Below are positions 8,201 through 13,013 of a stretch of 14,950 nucleotides of DNA, piece after piece. The notes under the pieces were generated by a model that did not search any database, was not told the DNA's origin, and saw nothing but the letters and a program-made list of their open reading frames with translations. The translations under genes and the position numbers were made by a program. The DNA is from Candidatus Babeliales bacterium. GTDB taxonomy: Bacteria; Babelota; Babeliae; Babelales; CAIQNR01. The DNA lies in assembly GCA_021735725.1 (NCBI GenBank), contig JAIPGS010000062.1, forward strand, positions 1 through 14,950, written 5' to 3'. Each line of letters starts with the position of its first letter. Position 1 is the stretch's first letter.

Positions 8201-8381
8201 AAGAGCAAGTTGTAAACTGAAAAGTAAGATTAAGGGAATTTGTGCTTGAACCATCTGAAAAAACCCCATAAACTCCCTCACCAGTTGTATAATCAACATC
8301 TGCAGATACATAATTAATCATAAACATAAAATATAGAATAAAAATTAATCCTATTGTTTTGTTTTTAATTTTAAGCGACAT
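5274..8381 (-). CDS. Large surface protein with Ig-like ectodomain, Gly/Thr linker, membrane segment and cytoplasmic repeats, 1035 aa
   Basis: Seen: signal peptide (NKTIGLIFILYFMFMINYVSA, cleavage about residue 27). A beta-rich ectodomain follows with Ig-like repeats (for example LIDFVNPTPTNNSEASG, then VSYTPNSTEDLDPDADI) and many NxS/T sequons. A low-complexity linker has five Thr and then Gly8 (612-619). A CARDB/NEW3-like beta domain lies at about 625-715 and a helical coiled-coil stalk at about 720-865. The transmembrane segment is at about 871-886. A cytoplasmic tail carries two repeats, at about 904-952 and 970-1021. Start: AAGGAG lies ten bases before ATG 8381. The first 11 bases overlap the reverse transcriptase end, so translation is coupled. 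Inferred: an S-layer-associated or adhesin-like scaffold at the cell surface that could work with the DGR target protein. Confidence 0.82.
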   Translation of the reverse strand: MSLKIKNKTIGLIFILYFMFMINYVSADVDYTTGEGVYGVFSDGSSTNSLNLTFQFTTCSLNDCSDANYSTIYTDATSSDLSSLNNASYFQYKATFFTQNQNYTPYLFNATIDYTYLDETFPLIDFVNPTPTNNSEASGSFVINVSITEENLKNVTYNWDGTRTTFNSTNESLTDLSNGNWIFTYTQTGLVVGQSYTYNVSISDYAGNTNSTDTRTINGNTAPTFISVSYTPNSTEDLDPDADISITINISDTDNNFDSAILQWKNSTGDYGENNITMANTTAKSDYTILNATLPLPSYESNITFRIWTNDTAGDSAYSENYTLESFWDCTWTATSDLGAVSGWNENKFIGNITINNTGDSEHSTGCSLDFRLTYDLLEGRIYYDGEYIKNLIAISSLPAKSNETIQINATFLSELKQENVIITLDELRERSSQRYRNTTATLVSNQAGPYLFQSISSYPTSVYLTNENFSLNGYLRNLMGSSDVNENNSAYNVSFYWILPSGITNTSGNLSTNFTNITDNELHYNNINAGFSNLASMTSGAKTISLISYGYNLSGDLIQDANGNLNLTNSIEVSFLCYNASDGVCVTSCGYLQDSDCTAPTTTTTPSTSSGGGGGGGGAPTESIRTSADFQLIRGEQNEVKIVFENKDQNESLKNLTFSVSGKISKYIDIDPKQISYLGPKQQITITLKITSPTYIELGKQELTIILKGKKGVKDYTDSKKITLEIHELSVERAEEMLNESRELITQLNKANLSSDYLNKLLNESETEMNTFNLEVVRNNYNIIKEQVNYALDSMKTINELDSLIKSAEKKGIDVSESTKLLKLAKLSIERSEFEQAYSRVKDSQLTYALEVKGEFGKLSYYLKEYPGEIALGAMFLVIFSFGSYKINRLRQVKKRLKELKDEEKILNELIKVVQKECFKDKKMSMNEYETAMQEYNKKLSKVIEEMIEMETKRVHMLRFTSKSKMLKFEKEKIITLIKELQEDYMKKKKLETITFELKIGSFNKRLGEIEEKLATLEAEKTVRGFRNLRLPRE

Positions 8382-9375
8382 TTTTTAAATACTCCTTATG
8401 AATTTTATTTTTTAAAGCATAGGAGTTAGCATGAGACATATATGCCTCCCAGGAGTTGAATGTTTCCATTAACTTATCGAAATTTATCTCACTTCTCTCA
8501 TAAAGATTTACCTTCTTTTTTGAGTTTCTTATAAATCTTTTTACAGTGCTTTTCCTAACTAATTGATGATTCTTAAATATTTTATATCCAAGACAGTCTA
8601 TTCCTAATCTAATTGGAAAGATGTTTGCTTTTTTTGGATGAAGAGTTAATCTTAAAGAAAATAAGAATATTCTTATTTGCTCTTTTATGTTATGCAACTC
8701 TTTTTTTGATTCTTTTATTATCAAGAAATCGTCCATATATCTTATATAAGATTTTATTCTTAAACCATATTTTAGGTATTCATCTAATGAATTTAAATAA
8801 ATATTCGCAAAAAGTTGAGAAGTTAAATTTCCAATAGGTATTCCCTCGTCTGAACTGTCAATGATATGATTAATTAATCTTAATAATTTTTCATCCCCTA
8901 TCTTTTGTTTAACTATTTTTTTTAGTGTTTCTCCATCTACGCTTTGGAAATATTTTGAAACATCACATTTTAATAGATAATAATCTTCTCCTGATTTTCT
9001 TACAAAACTTTGAATTCTTTTTATTCCTTCATGAGTGCCCTTTCCTTTTCTACAGGCATAAGAGTCGTGAATAAATCTTCTCTCAAAAATTGGAGAAATC
9101 ACCGAACATATCGCATGATGAACTACTCTATCTCTAAAAGGTAATGCGGATATTTTTCTTTCTTTTGGCTCAAAAATTATAAAATGTCTATATTCTCCGG
9201 TTTTATAAGTTTCTTTCATTAGTTGCTCTTGTAATTTTATTAGTTCTGTTTCTAAGTTAAAAGTAAATCTTAATACTTCTTCTGATCCATTTTTCCCCCT
9301 TCTTGCTTTCAAGTAGGCTTTATTTAGATTTCTCATTTCGCACACTTGTTTAAACAAATTTTTATATTTTTTCAT
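8371..9375 (-). CDS. Diversity-generating retroelement reverse transcriptase, 334 aa
   Basis: Function: copies the TR RNA into cDNA with errors at adenines, feeding mutagenic homing into the VR. Seen: start region MKKYKNLFKQV then LNKAYLKARRGK, typical of DGR enzymes; ISALPFRDRVVHHAI; motif A KCDVSKYF with D138; the DGR signature IGNLTSQ at 181-187 (group II intron enzymes have QGxxxSP here); and motif C YMDD at 213-216. Length is normal for the family, with no maturase or nuclease domain. Start: ATG 9375 begins the conserved N-terminus; a TTG at 9402 is in frame but unsupported. No strong ribosome-binding site is seen. It lies just downstream of TR, and its end overlaps the next gene by 11 bases. 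The three catalytic aspartates are all present, so it appears intact. Confidence 0.96.
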   Translation of the reverse strand: MKKYKNLFKQVCEMRNLNKAYLKARRGKNGSEEVLRFTFNLETELIKLQEQLMKETYKTGEYRHFIIFEPKERKISALPFRDRVVHHAICSVISPIFERRFIHDSYACRKGKGTHEGIKRIQSFVRKSGEDYYLLKCDVSKYFQSVDGETLKKIVKQKIGDEKLLRLINHIIDSSDEGIPIGNLTSQLFANIYLNSLDEYLKYGLRIKSYIRYMDDFLIIKESKKELHNIKEQIRIFLFSLRLTLHPKKANIFPIRLGIDCLGYKIFKNHQLVRKSTVKRFIRNSKKKVNLYERSEINFDKLMETFNSWEAYMSHANSYALKNKIHKEYLKNVA

Positions 9376-9451
9376 CTTAATTGTAAATTCGACAAGGTTC
9401 AATCAGCTTTATGCTTCATCTTACTAATCGCCGAATTTGGATTTAGTATTT

Positions 9452-9463
9452 AACCTTTCGGTT
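9452..9463 (-). other. Small hairpin with a GAAA tetraloop downstream of TR
   Basis: On the minus strand AACC-GAAA-GGTT forms a 4-bp stem closed by a GNRA tetraloop, 75 bases past the TR end and 77 bases before the reverse transcriptase ATG. It could be a structural element of the template RNA. The stem is short, so its support is limited. Confidence 0.3.
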
Positions 9464-9537
9464 TGGATTTGAATTGATGTAATTTTCCCGCACTGTTCAT
9501 TATCTCCTTGAAGATATGAATCTGGCGTTGAATATTA

Positions 9538-9651
9538 CTGCAACAGCGAAAGCCAATGTTATTGTTCGTATCCGTGGGACCATTGTTCAAATTCGCGCTA
9601 AAGGGACCTGCATTGGCTCCATTGTTCCAATTACCGCCCCGTAGCACCGCA
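9538..9651 (-). repeat. DGR template repeat (TR), 114 bp
   Basis: TR aligns without gaps to VR at 10171-10284. I count 16 mismatches, all where the minus-strand TR has A: seven A to T, five A to G and four A to C. All 85 non-A positions match, and 13 of 29 adenines also match. Read in the target frame it encodes Asn at most variable positions (AAC/AAT), the codon that reaches many residues by adenine mutation without creating stop codons. Identity ends sharply: beyond 9651 the flanks diverge, and beyond 9537 they diverge within three bases. The last 19 bases on the minus strand (9538-9556) hold just one A and are identical to VR, as expected for the homing start region. Confidence 0.97.
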
Positions 9652-9707
9652 ACCAGCTAATCACAATTCAACCCATCCTTATACAAAGTAAATTTTTTAC
9701 TATGTTT

Positions 9708-9734
9708 CTAAAGTCCAAATCTCAAGGACTTTAG
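9708..9734 (-). other. Perfect 9-bp hairpin at the avd/TR junction
   Basis: CTAAAGTCC at 9708-9716 and GGACTTTAG at 9726-9734 are exact complements around a nine-base loop. The structure covers the avd stop codon (9731-9733) and ends 57 bases before TR. No T-tract follows on the minus strand, so it does not look like a simple terminator. It could mark the 5' part of the template RNA, be a processing site or protect an mRNA end. These roles are inference. Confidence 0.5.
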
Positions 9735-10078
9735 GATAAAGGAATATTATACTTCTTGTACCAACCTCCTAGCATTTTGCCTATTTCATTTATTAATTTT
9801 GAGCCATATTCGTATTGGTCAAAACTGATAAATTGTAAATCTTTTGAAAGTCTTAGAAAAATTCTTAATTTATCTAATTCGATTATTGCTTTTTGCAGTG
9901 ATTGTTTCTTGTCAAAATCGTTATTCGATTGAATAATGCTTTCTAAAAAATTTAGGGAAGTATTTTCTATTTTTTGAGCCATAGTATATTTTTCAGATTT
10001 GGGAAATTTATTTAACAAAGTGTGTAGCCACTTGATGAATTCATAGGTATTATGAAATATTTTCATATCTTCAATCAT
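9731..10078 (-). CDS. avd: DGR accessory variability determinant (Avd), 115 aa
   Basis: Function: Avd is a small basic four-helix-bundle protein, a pentamer in the Bordetella phage system, that binds the reverse transcriptase and template RNA and is required for mutagenic homing there. Seen: four predicted helices with the family's pattern: YEFIKWLHTLLNKFPKSEKYTM (residues 12-33), AQKIENTSLNFLESII, KKQSLQKAIIELDKLRIFLRLSKDL, and YEYGSKLINEIGKMLGGWYKKY at the C-terminus. Length is normal for the family. Start: GAGG lies seven bases before ATG 10078. It sits in the usual place between the target/VR and TR, and its stop is inside the 9708-9734 hairpin. The call rests on motif pattern and context together and is secure. 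Confidence 0.93.
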   Translation of the reverse strand: MIEDMKIFHNTYEFIKWLHTLLNKFPKSEKYTMAQKIENTSLNFLESIIQSNNDFDKKQSLQKAIIELDKLRIFLRLSKDLQFISFDQYEYGSKLINEIGKMLGGWYKKYNIPLS

Positions 10079-10116
10079 TGTTTTTCCTCATTTTTTTATT
10101 CTCCATTTTTTTCGCG

Positions 10117-10132
10117 TACCGCCTTCGGCGTA
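10117..10132 (-). other. GC-rich hairpin downstream of VR
   Basis: On the plus strand TACCGCC-TTC-GGCGTA can form a six-pair stem with one bulged C and a three-base loop (GAA on the minus strand). It lies about 38 bases past the VR end, in an AT-rich gap between target gene and avd. Known: in the Bordetella phage DGR a hairpin or cruciform just after VR is needed for efficient homing. This one is farther away and smaller, so that role is inference. No U-tract follows it on the minus strand, which argues against a terminator. Confidence 0.4.
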
Positions 10133-10166
10133 TCTTCTTTGGGATTTCCAGATTCCAGTACCCAGA

Positions 10167-11231
10167 TTAACTGCAACAGCGAAAGCCAAAGTAACTGCCC
10201 GCAGCCGTGGGACCAAGGTTCAAAGCCGCGCTAAAGGGACCTGCAAGGGCTCCATAGTACCAAATACCGCCCCGTAGCACCGCATATCCTGACCTTGCAA
10301 CGGAATTACTTAAAAAATAAACATAATCATTTCCAAAAACAGCGGTTGCTGAAGTTGTTGTATTTATAAAATTTGTTCCGTTCCAATAACAAATCCCTGA
10401 TGTTCCAACTGGCTCGCAAGGTTTTGTGTAACTAACTGTTTCATTTGTCCATTCCCACACATTACCAACCATATCATAAACACCTTCTGCTGAAACACAA
10501 TTAGAAGTTCCACTTGAATATTGTGAAGTATTGCATGCCTTGTTTAAATTTCCTGCATAATTACAATAAGTATTTGAATCAACAACACAATAATAACCTG
10601 AACTTGCGGATAATGTTGTAGGTAAATTATAATAATTCCCGTTTAAGTTTGCAGCACCAAGCCATTCTTCTGATGTGCATAAATGTTTTCCTGCATTAGC
10701 ACACATTTGTCTTGCCTGAAGTTGTGAAACTTTTACTAACGGTGCGACATTTGCCTCTGAATAAGCAACAGTGGTCGTTCCAACACCAGATGTTGTCCCA
10801 AAATCTCCAGAGTCTGGAGTACAAGCAGTACAATAATCTGTTTGTGCAGTTGCACAATTCTCACCAACAACCTCACAGCCAGGAGTCGACGCCTCATACT
10901 TATCAATGCAATATCCATTTAATTTATTAATATAAACCATGCCTTCCGGACATTGGATTCTTTGATATTCCCAACTTAAATTATTCAAAGTTACATTTGA
11001 ACCTGTATCAAAAATCTGGCTTGTGTAAGTTCCATTATTATATGAAAGATTAAGCTGTACAGCCCCACTGCCGACACTGGAATTATATAATGTATTATTA
11101 TAATCCCCCAAATCAAAATCTGACTCCGAATTATCTATGAGGACTGAGGCAAGAACAAAAGTTGCAAACAAAAATACAATTAAAACAACGAATAAACTTT
11201 TTTTATTCAACATATCAATTAGTTTTTTCAT
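10167..11231 (-). CDS. DGR target protein: secreted, FGE-sulfatase (C-type lectin-like) fold with hypervariable C-terminus, 354 aa
   Basis: Function: a displayed or secreted binding protein whose ligand surface is rewritten by the DGR. Seen: signal peptide or anchor (SLFVVLIVFLFATFVLA, about residues 12-28), a beta-rich, sequon-rich spacer (30-90), then the FGE-sulfatase-type domain from CPEGMVYI (94-101) with CIDKYEAS (108-115), HLCTSEEW (183-190) and MVGNVWEWTNE (254-264). It ends with the variable segment 317-354 (AVLRGG to GFRCCS). Many cysteines suggest disulphides outside the cell. Variable residues versus TR: 323, 325, 326, 329, 336, 339 and 343-348; N338 keeps the template codon. GGAGG at 11243-11247 precedes ATG 11231. 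The ATG overlaps the upstream gene by four bases. The active-site cysteines of true FGE enzymes were not looked for in detail; a binding role is more likely. Confidence 0.95.
   Translation of the reverse strand: MKKLIDMLNKKSLFVVLIVFLFATFVLASVLIDNSESDFDLGDYNNTLYNSSVGSGAVQLNLSYNNGTYTSQIFDTGSNVTLNNLSWEYQRIQCPEGMVYINKLNGYCIDKYEASTPGCEVVGENCATAQTDYCTACTPDSGDFGTTSGVGTTTVAYSEANVAPLVKVSQLQARQMCANAGKHLCTSEEWLGAANLNGNYYNLPTTLSASSGYYCVVDSNTYCNYAGNLNKACNTSQYSSGTSNCVSAEGVYDMVGNVWEWTNETVSYTKPCEPVGTSGICYWNGTNFINTTTSATAVFGNDYVYFLSNSVARSGYAVLRGGIWYYGALAGPFSAALNLGPTAAGSYFGFRCCS
10171..10284 (-). repeat. DGR variable repeat (VR), 114 bp, 3' end of the target gene
   Basis: VR is the acceptor copy of TR 9538-9651 and encodes target residues 317-354; the stop codon (10167-10169) lies just outside it. 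It carries 16 substitutions, all at template adenines. They fall in 12 codons, such as AAT to CTT (twice), AAT to GCT, AAC to TAC and AAC to GGC. Its 3' 19 bases (10171-10189) are identical to TR and probably contain the initiation-of-mutagenic-homing region. Its first 19 coding bases are also identical. The stop codon outside VR means that homing should not remove it. Confidence 0.97.
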
Positions 11232-11665
11232 TCGACGATTATCCTCCTTTTTAAGTTTATATTCAAATCTAAAACAGAAAATAGCAACTCATAATTCCCA
11301 CTTTCCTCAAACCTATATTCAATTATCTCTTCAATCCTTATAAATTTTTTCCCAGAATTTTCATCTTTATTTAAGACTTCTTTTAGATTAAAAGTTTTTG
11401 TTGTTATTGGATTATTATCTTTTGTTAATAACATCATCCCATAAAGTCCGTTATCAGTTTCTCCTTGATTTATTACTATGTCCCCATTAAGGGCATCTCC
11501 TATTTTGAGATTATTTTCTAAGTCAAAAACCACATTTCCCGTTAAGCTCATAAATTTCTCGTTGGCAATATTTGGAATTTTTGTTACAGCCCCAAAGAAG
11601 ATGTAACCTAAGGCCATAAGTGAAAATATAGTTATTATATAAAGTGCCCTCTCCCTCTTTTCCAT
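11228..11665 (-). CDS. Small membrane-anchored protein preceding the DGR target, 145 aa
   Basis: I do not recognise the family. Seen: N-terminal hydrophobic segment (about residues 8-27, LYIITIFSLMALGYIFFGAV) after the charged start MEKRER, then a beta-rich domain (about 40-145) with IGDALNGDIVI and a C-terminal strand pattern (YELLFSVLDLNINLKRRIIVE). The layout suggests a single-pass anchor with an extracellular beta-sandwich. Its stop overlaps the target's ATG (ATGA), so the two are co-translated. The target's ribosome-binding site lies inside this gene. A consensus TATA box (11685-11692) lies 20-27 bases before the ATG, so it probably has little or no 5' leader and heads the DGR operon. 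Inferred: an anchor or assembly partner for the variable protein. Confidence 0.8.
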   Translation of the reverse strand: MEKRERALYIITIFSLMALGYIFFGAVTKIPNIANEKFMSLTGNVVFDLENNLKIGDALNGDIVINQGETDNGLYGMMLLTKDNNPITTKTFNLKEVLNKDENSGKKFIRIEEIIEYRFEESGNYELLFSVLDLNINLKRRIIVE

Positions 11666-11684
11666 GAAAAAAGGATGTTTTTGT

Positions 11685-11692
11685 TATTTAAA
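11685..11692 (-). promoter_or_regulatory. TATA box of the DGR operon
   Basis: The minus-strand sequence TTTAAATA matches the archaeal TATA consensus TTTAWATA. It lies 20-27 bases upstream of the ATG at 11665, which predicts a transcript beginning at or within a few bases of the start codon. No Shine-Dalgarno motif precedes this ATG, which fits a leaderless mRNA. It is the only strong promoter I see ahead of the minus-strand run 11665 to 4411. Confidence 0.6.
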
Positions 11693-11729
11693 AGTTTATC
11701 TGCAATTTTTAGAAAGACTTAAAAATGAG

Positions 11730-11753
11730 TTATTATTATTATTATTATTATTA
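11730..11753. repeat. (TTA)8 trinucleotide tract before the KaiC-like gene
   Basis: Eight perfect tandem copies of TTA occupy 24 bases, ending six bases before the ATG at 11760. TTAAAAAT at 11719-11726 upstream could be the TATA element, so the tract would lie between promoter and start. A change in copy number would shift their spacing by three bases. The same tract would read as Leu8 if translation began at the in-frame ATG 11664, but that start lies on the start codon of the divergent gene. Confidence 0.85.
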
Positions 11754-11759
11754 TACAAA

Positions 11760-12788
11760 ATGGTGAAAAAAAGAGGAGTTAGTAAGAAGAAGAAAGTATC
11801 TGAAAAAAGGACTATCCCGAAGAGTAGGAAAAGTGAATTAAAAAAAGAAGAGCAGGGATTTTTTAGCAAATTATTTGGAGATAATTCAAAAAAGAGTGTT
11901 AAAAGAATTAATACAATTAAAATAAAACCTTCTAAAAATAAAAAGATTGTTGGTAAGATTTCTGAGAAAAAATTAGGAAGTCAGGAAAAAGAAACAAAGA
12001 AAAAATTAAGTGAAAATTTTATGAGGACTGGAATCAAAGGATTCGATGCTCTTTTTGAAAAAAATATGGGAATTCCTAATGGGAATTCTATTTTAATTGA
12101 AGGAGGTCCTGGTAGCGGAAAAACTATTTTCTGCCTTGCTACTTTAAATGAATTATGCAAACAAGGAAAAAAATGCCTTTATATGAGTTTTGAAGAATCA
12201 GAAGAGCAATTAGTTGCCCATATGGAAGAATTTGGATGGAGACCAAAAGAATTTATTAAAAAAGGTTTATTAAAAATCGAAAGATTCGATGCGATAGATA
12301 TTTCAAGGAGTATTGAAGCATTATTAAGTGCCGCTAAAAAAGAATTATTAATAGATGTCGAACCCATGTTTTTTCCAGAGGATTTCGACCCTAATTTTGT
12401 TATCATAGACTCCTTAACTTCTATAGCCTCTGCATTCACTGGAGAAGAATCAAGATTCAGAATTTATATGGAGCAATTATTTAGATACTTAGAGAAAAAT
12501 AACATTACCAATTTTTTAATAAGAGAAGTTTCCTCCCCCTCTCATATTGGTACAACATTTAAAGAACAGGGAGAAGCAGTTTCTTTTTTAAGCGATGGAA
12601 TAGTTGTTTTATATAATATTATTTATGATTCGGGTGAAAGAGCTTCTGCAATTGAAATATTAAAGATGAGAGGAGTCAGTTTTAAACATAAAATTGTTGA
12701 ACTAAAAATTATAAATAAAAAAGGTATTGAAGTAAATCCTAATAAAGTATTAAAGAAAAGTTCCAAAAGTAATTTTAGCTTAACTTGA
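11760..12788 (+). CDS. KaiC/RAD55-like RecA-fold ATPase, 342 aa
   Basis: Seen: a lysine-rich, low-complexity N-terminal tail (1-85), then a single KaiC-type domain. It begins MRTGIKGFDALFEKNMGIPNG and has Walker A GGPGSGKT at 115-122. SFEES at 143-147 holds the paired glutamates typical of the family. Walker B is FVIID at 213-217, and EQGEAVSFLSDGIVVLY and the KMRG region follow. Known: single-domain archaeal KaiC-like proteins bind ATP and act as regulators or signalling ATPases in several settings (motility, stress, recombination paralogues); the role of this one is not readable. Start: ATG 11760 after the (TTA)8 tract is preferred. ATG 11664 is in frame, but it would overlap the divergent start and add a low-quality Leu-rich leader. 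It is divergent from the DGR operon and convergent with the VirB4-like gene. Confidence 0.85.
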   Translation: MVKKRGVSKKKKVSEKRTIPKSRKSELKKEEQGFFSKLFGDNSKKSVKRINTIKIKPSKNKKIVGKISEKKLGSQEKETKKKLSENFMRTGIKGFDALFEKNMGIPNGNSILIEGGPGSGKTIFCLATLNELCKQGKKCLYMSFEESEEQLVAHMEEFGWRPKEFIKKGLLKIERFDAIDISRSIEALLSAAKKELLIDVEPMFFPEDFDPNFVIIDSLTSIASAFTGEESRFRIYMEQLFRYLEKNNITNFLIREVSSPSHIGTTFKEQGEAVSFLSDGIVVLYNIIYDSGERASAIEILKMRGVSFKHKIVELKIINKKGIEVNPNKVLKKSSKSNFSLT

Positions 12789-12878
12789 TAGGTTAATAAA
12801 CTTGAAGTTCAGTTATTATTTTATTCTTGAAATCTAATCTCATCTTTCTCTTCATAACCTTAGATTTTTCTGACCCCC

Positions 12879-12885
12879 TATAAAG
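12879..12885 (+). promoter_or_regulatory. TATA-like element ahead of a GC-rich intergenic stretch
   Basis: TATAAAG follows CCCCC in the gap between the convergent genes. Spacing of about 25 bases would place a transcription start near 12907, exactly where the sequence turns GC-rich. No ORF follows on this strand, so if active it would drive a non-coding RNA. The element is partly palindromic with AGCTTTATAG, so the opposite direction is possible. Confidence 0.3.
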
Positions 12886-12906
12886 CTTTCGCATGATAAA
12901 ATAGTT

Positions 12907-13013
12907 CCCCGGCCACTACCCCCACACATACATATTATGCCGAGTGGCTTGGGTGGAAATTCTTAAATTTTAACCGACGAGAAGGGCGGTTTTACACTCG
13001 AAAAAGGCGAGTC
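12907..13013 (+). ncRNA. Candidate structured non-coding RNA (unassigned)
   Basis: The 225-base gap between the convergent KaiC-like and VirB4-like genes is mostly non-coding. From about 12907 it is strikingly GC-rich for this genome. It can form GCCACT/AGTGGC (12912-12917 with 12943-12948), AACCG/CGGTT (12972-12976 with 12987-12991) and ACTCG/CGAGT (12996-13000 with 13008-13012). A TATA-like element lies 22-28 bases ahead. GC-rich islands in AT-rich archaeal genomes often mark structured RNAs. It does not fold as a tRNA and I recognise no box C/D or H/ACA layout. The last two hairpins could instead be 3'-end structures of the two flanking mRNAs. Strand and ends are uncertain. Confidence 0.3.

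Larger units (their letters stand above)
9376..9730 (-). ncRNA. Non-coding template RNA region between avd and the reverse transcriptase
   Basis: This 355-base gap holds no convincing gene. Its core is the template repeat (9538-9651), flanked by 79 bases on the avd side and about 160 on the reverse transcriptase side. In the target's reading frame, a TAG at 9657-9659 stops the frame three codons before TR, so TR is not part of a target-like gene. Small hairpins lie on both sides (9708-9734 and 9452-9463). Known: DGR template RNAs extend beyond TR into flanking sequence that the reverse transcriptase and Avd recognise. The exact RNA ends cannot be read here; the region is probably transcribed with avd and the reverse transcriptase. 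Confidence 0.7.

Noticed and set aside
8372..9402. TTG start at 9402 for the reverse transcriptase
   Set aside because: The conserved family N-terminus begins at ATG 9375, and the nine extra residues have no ribosome-binding support.
9450..9647. 65-aa open frame covering the TR (begins MLRGGNW)
   Set aside because: It is the template repeat read in a target-like frame. The ORF call starts at a non-ATG codon inside TR, and an in-frame TAG lies just upstream of TR. It is non-coding template, not a gene.
11664..11759. Upstream ATG extending the KaiC-like protein by 32 residues
   Set aside because: That ATG overlaps the start codon of the divergent gene, the extension includes Leu8 from the TTA tract, and it runs through the opposite promoter. 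ATG 11760 is more plausible.
12912..13013. A tRNA gene, suggested by a GCCGAGTGGC stretch resembling a class II tRNA D-arm
   Set aside because: No acceptor stem pairs, the would-be anticodon stem does not fold with a seven-base loop, and there is no T-loop GGTTCRA motif on either strand.
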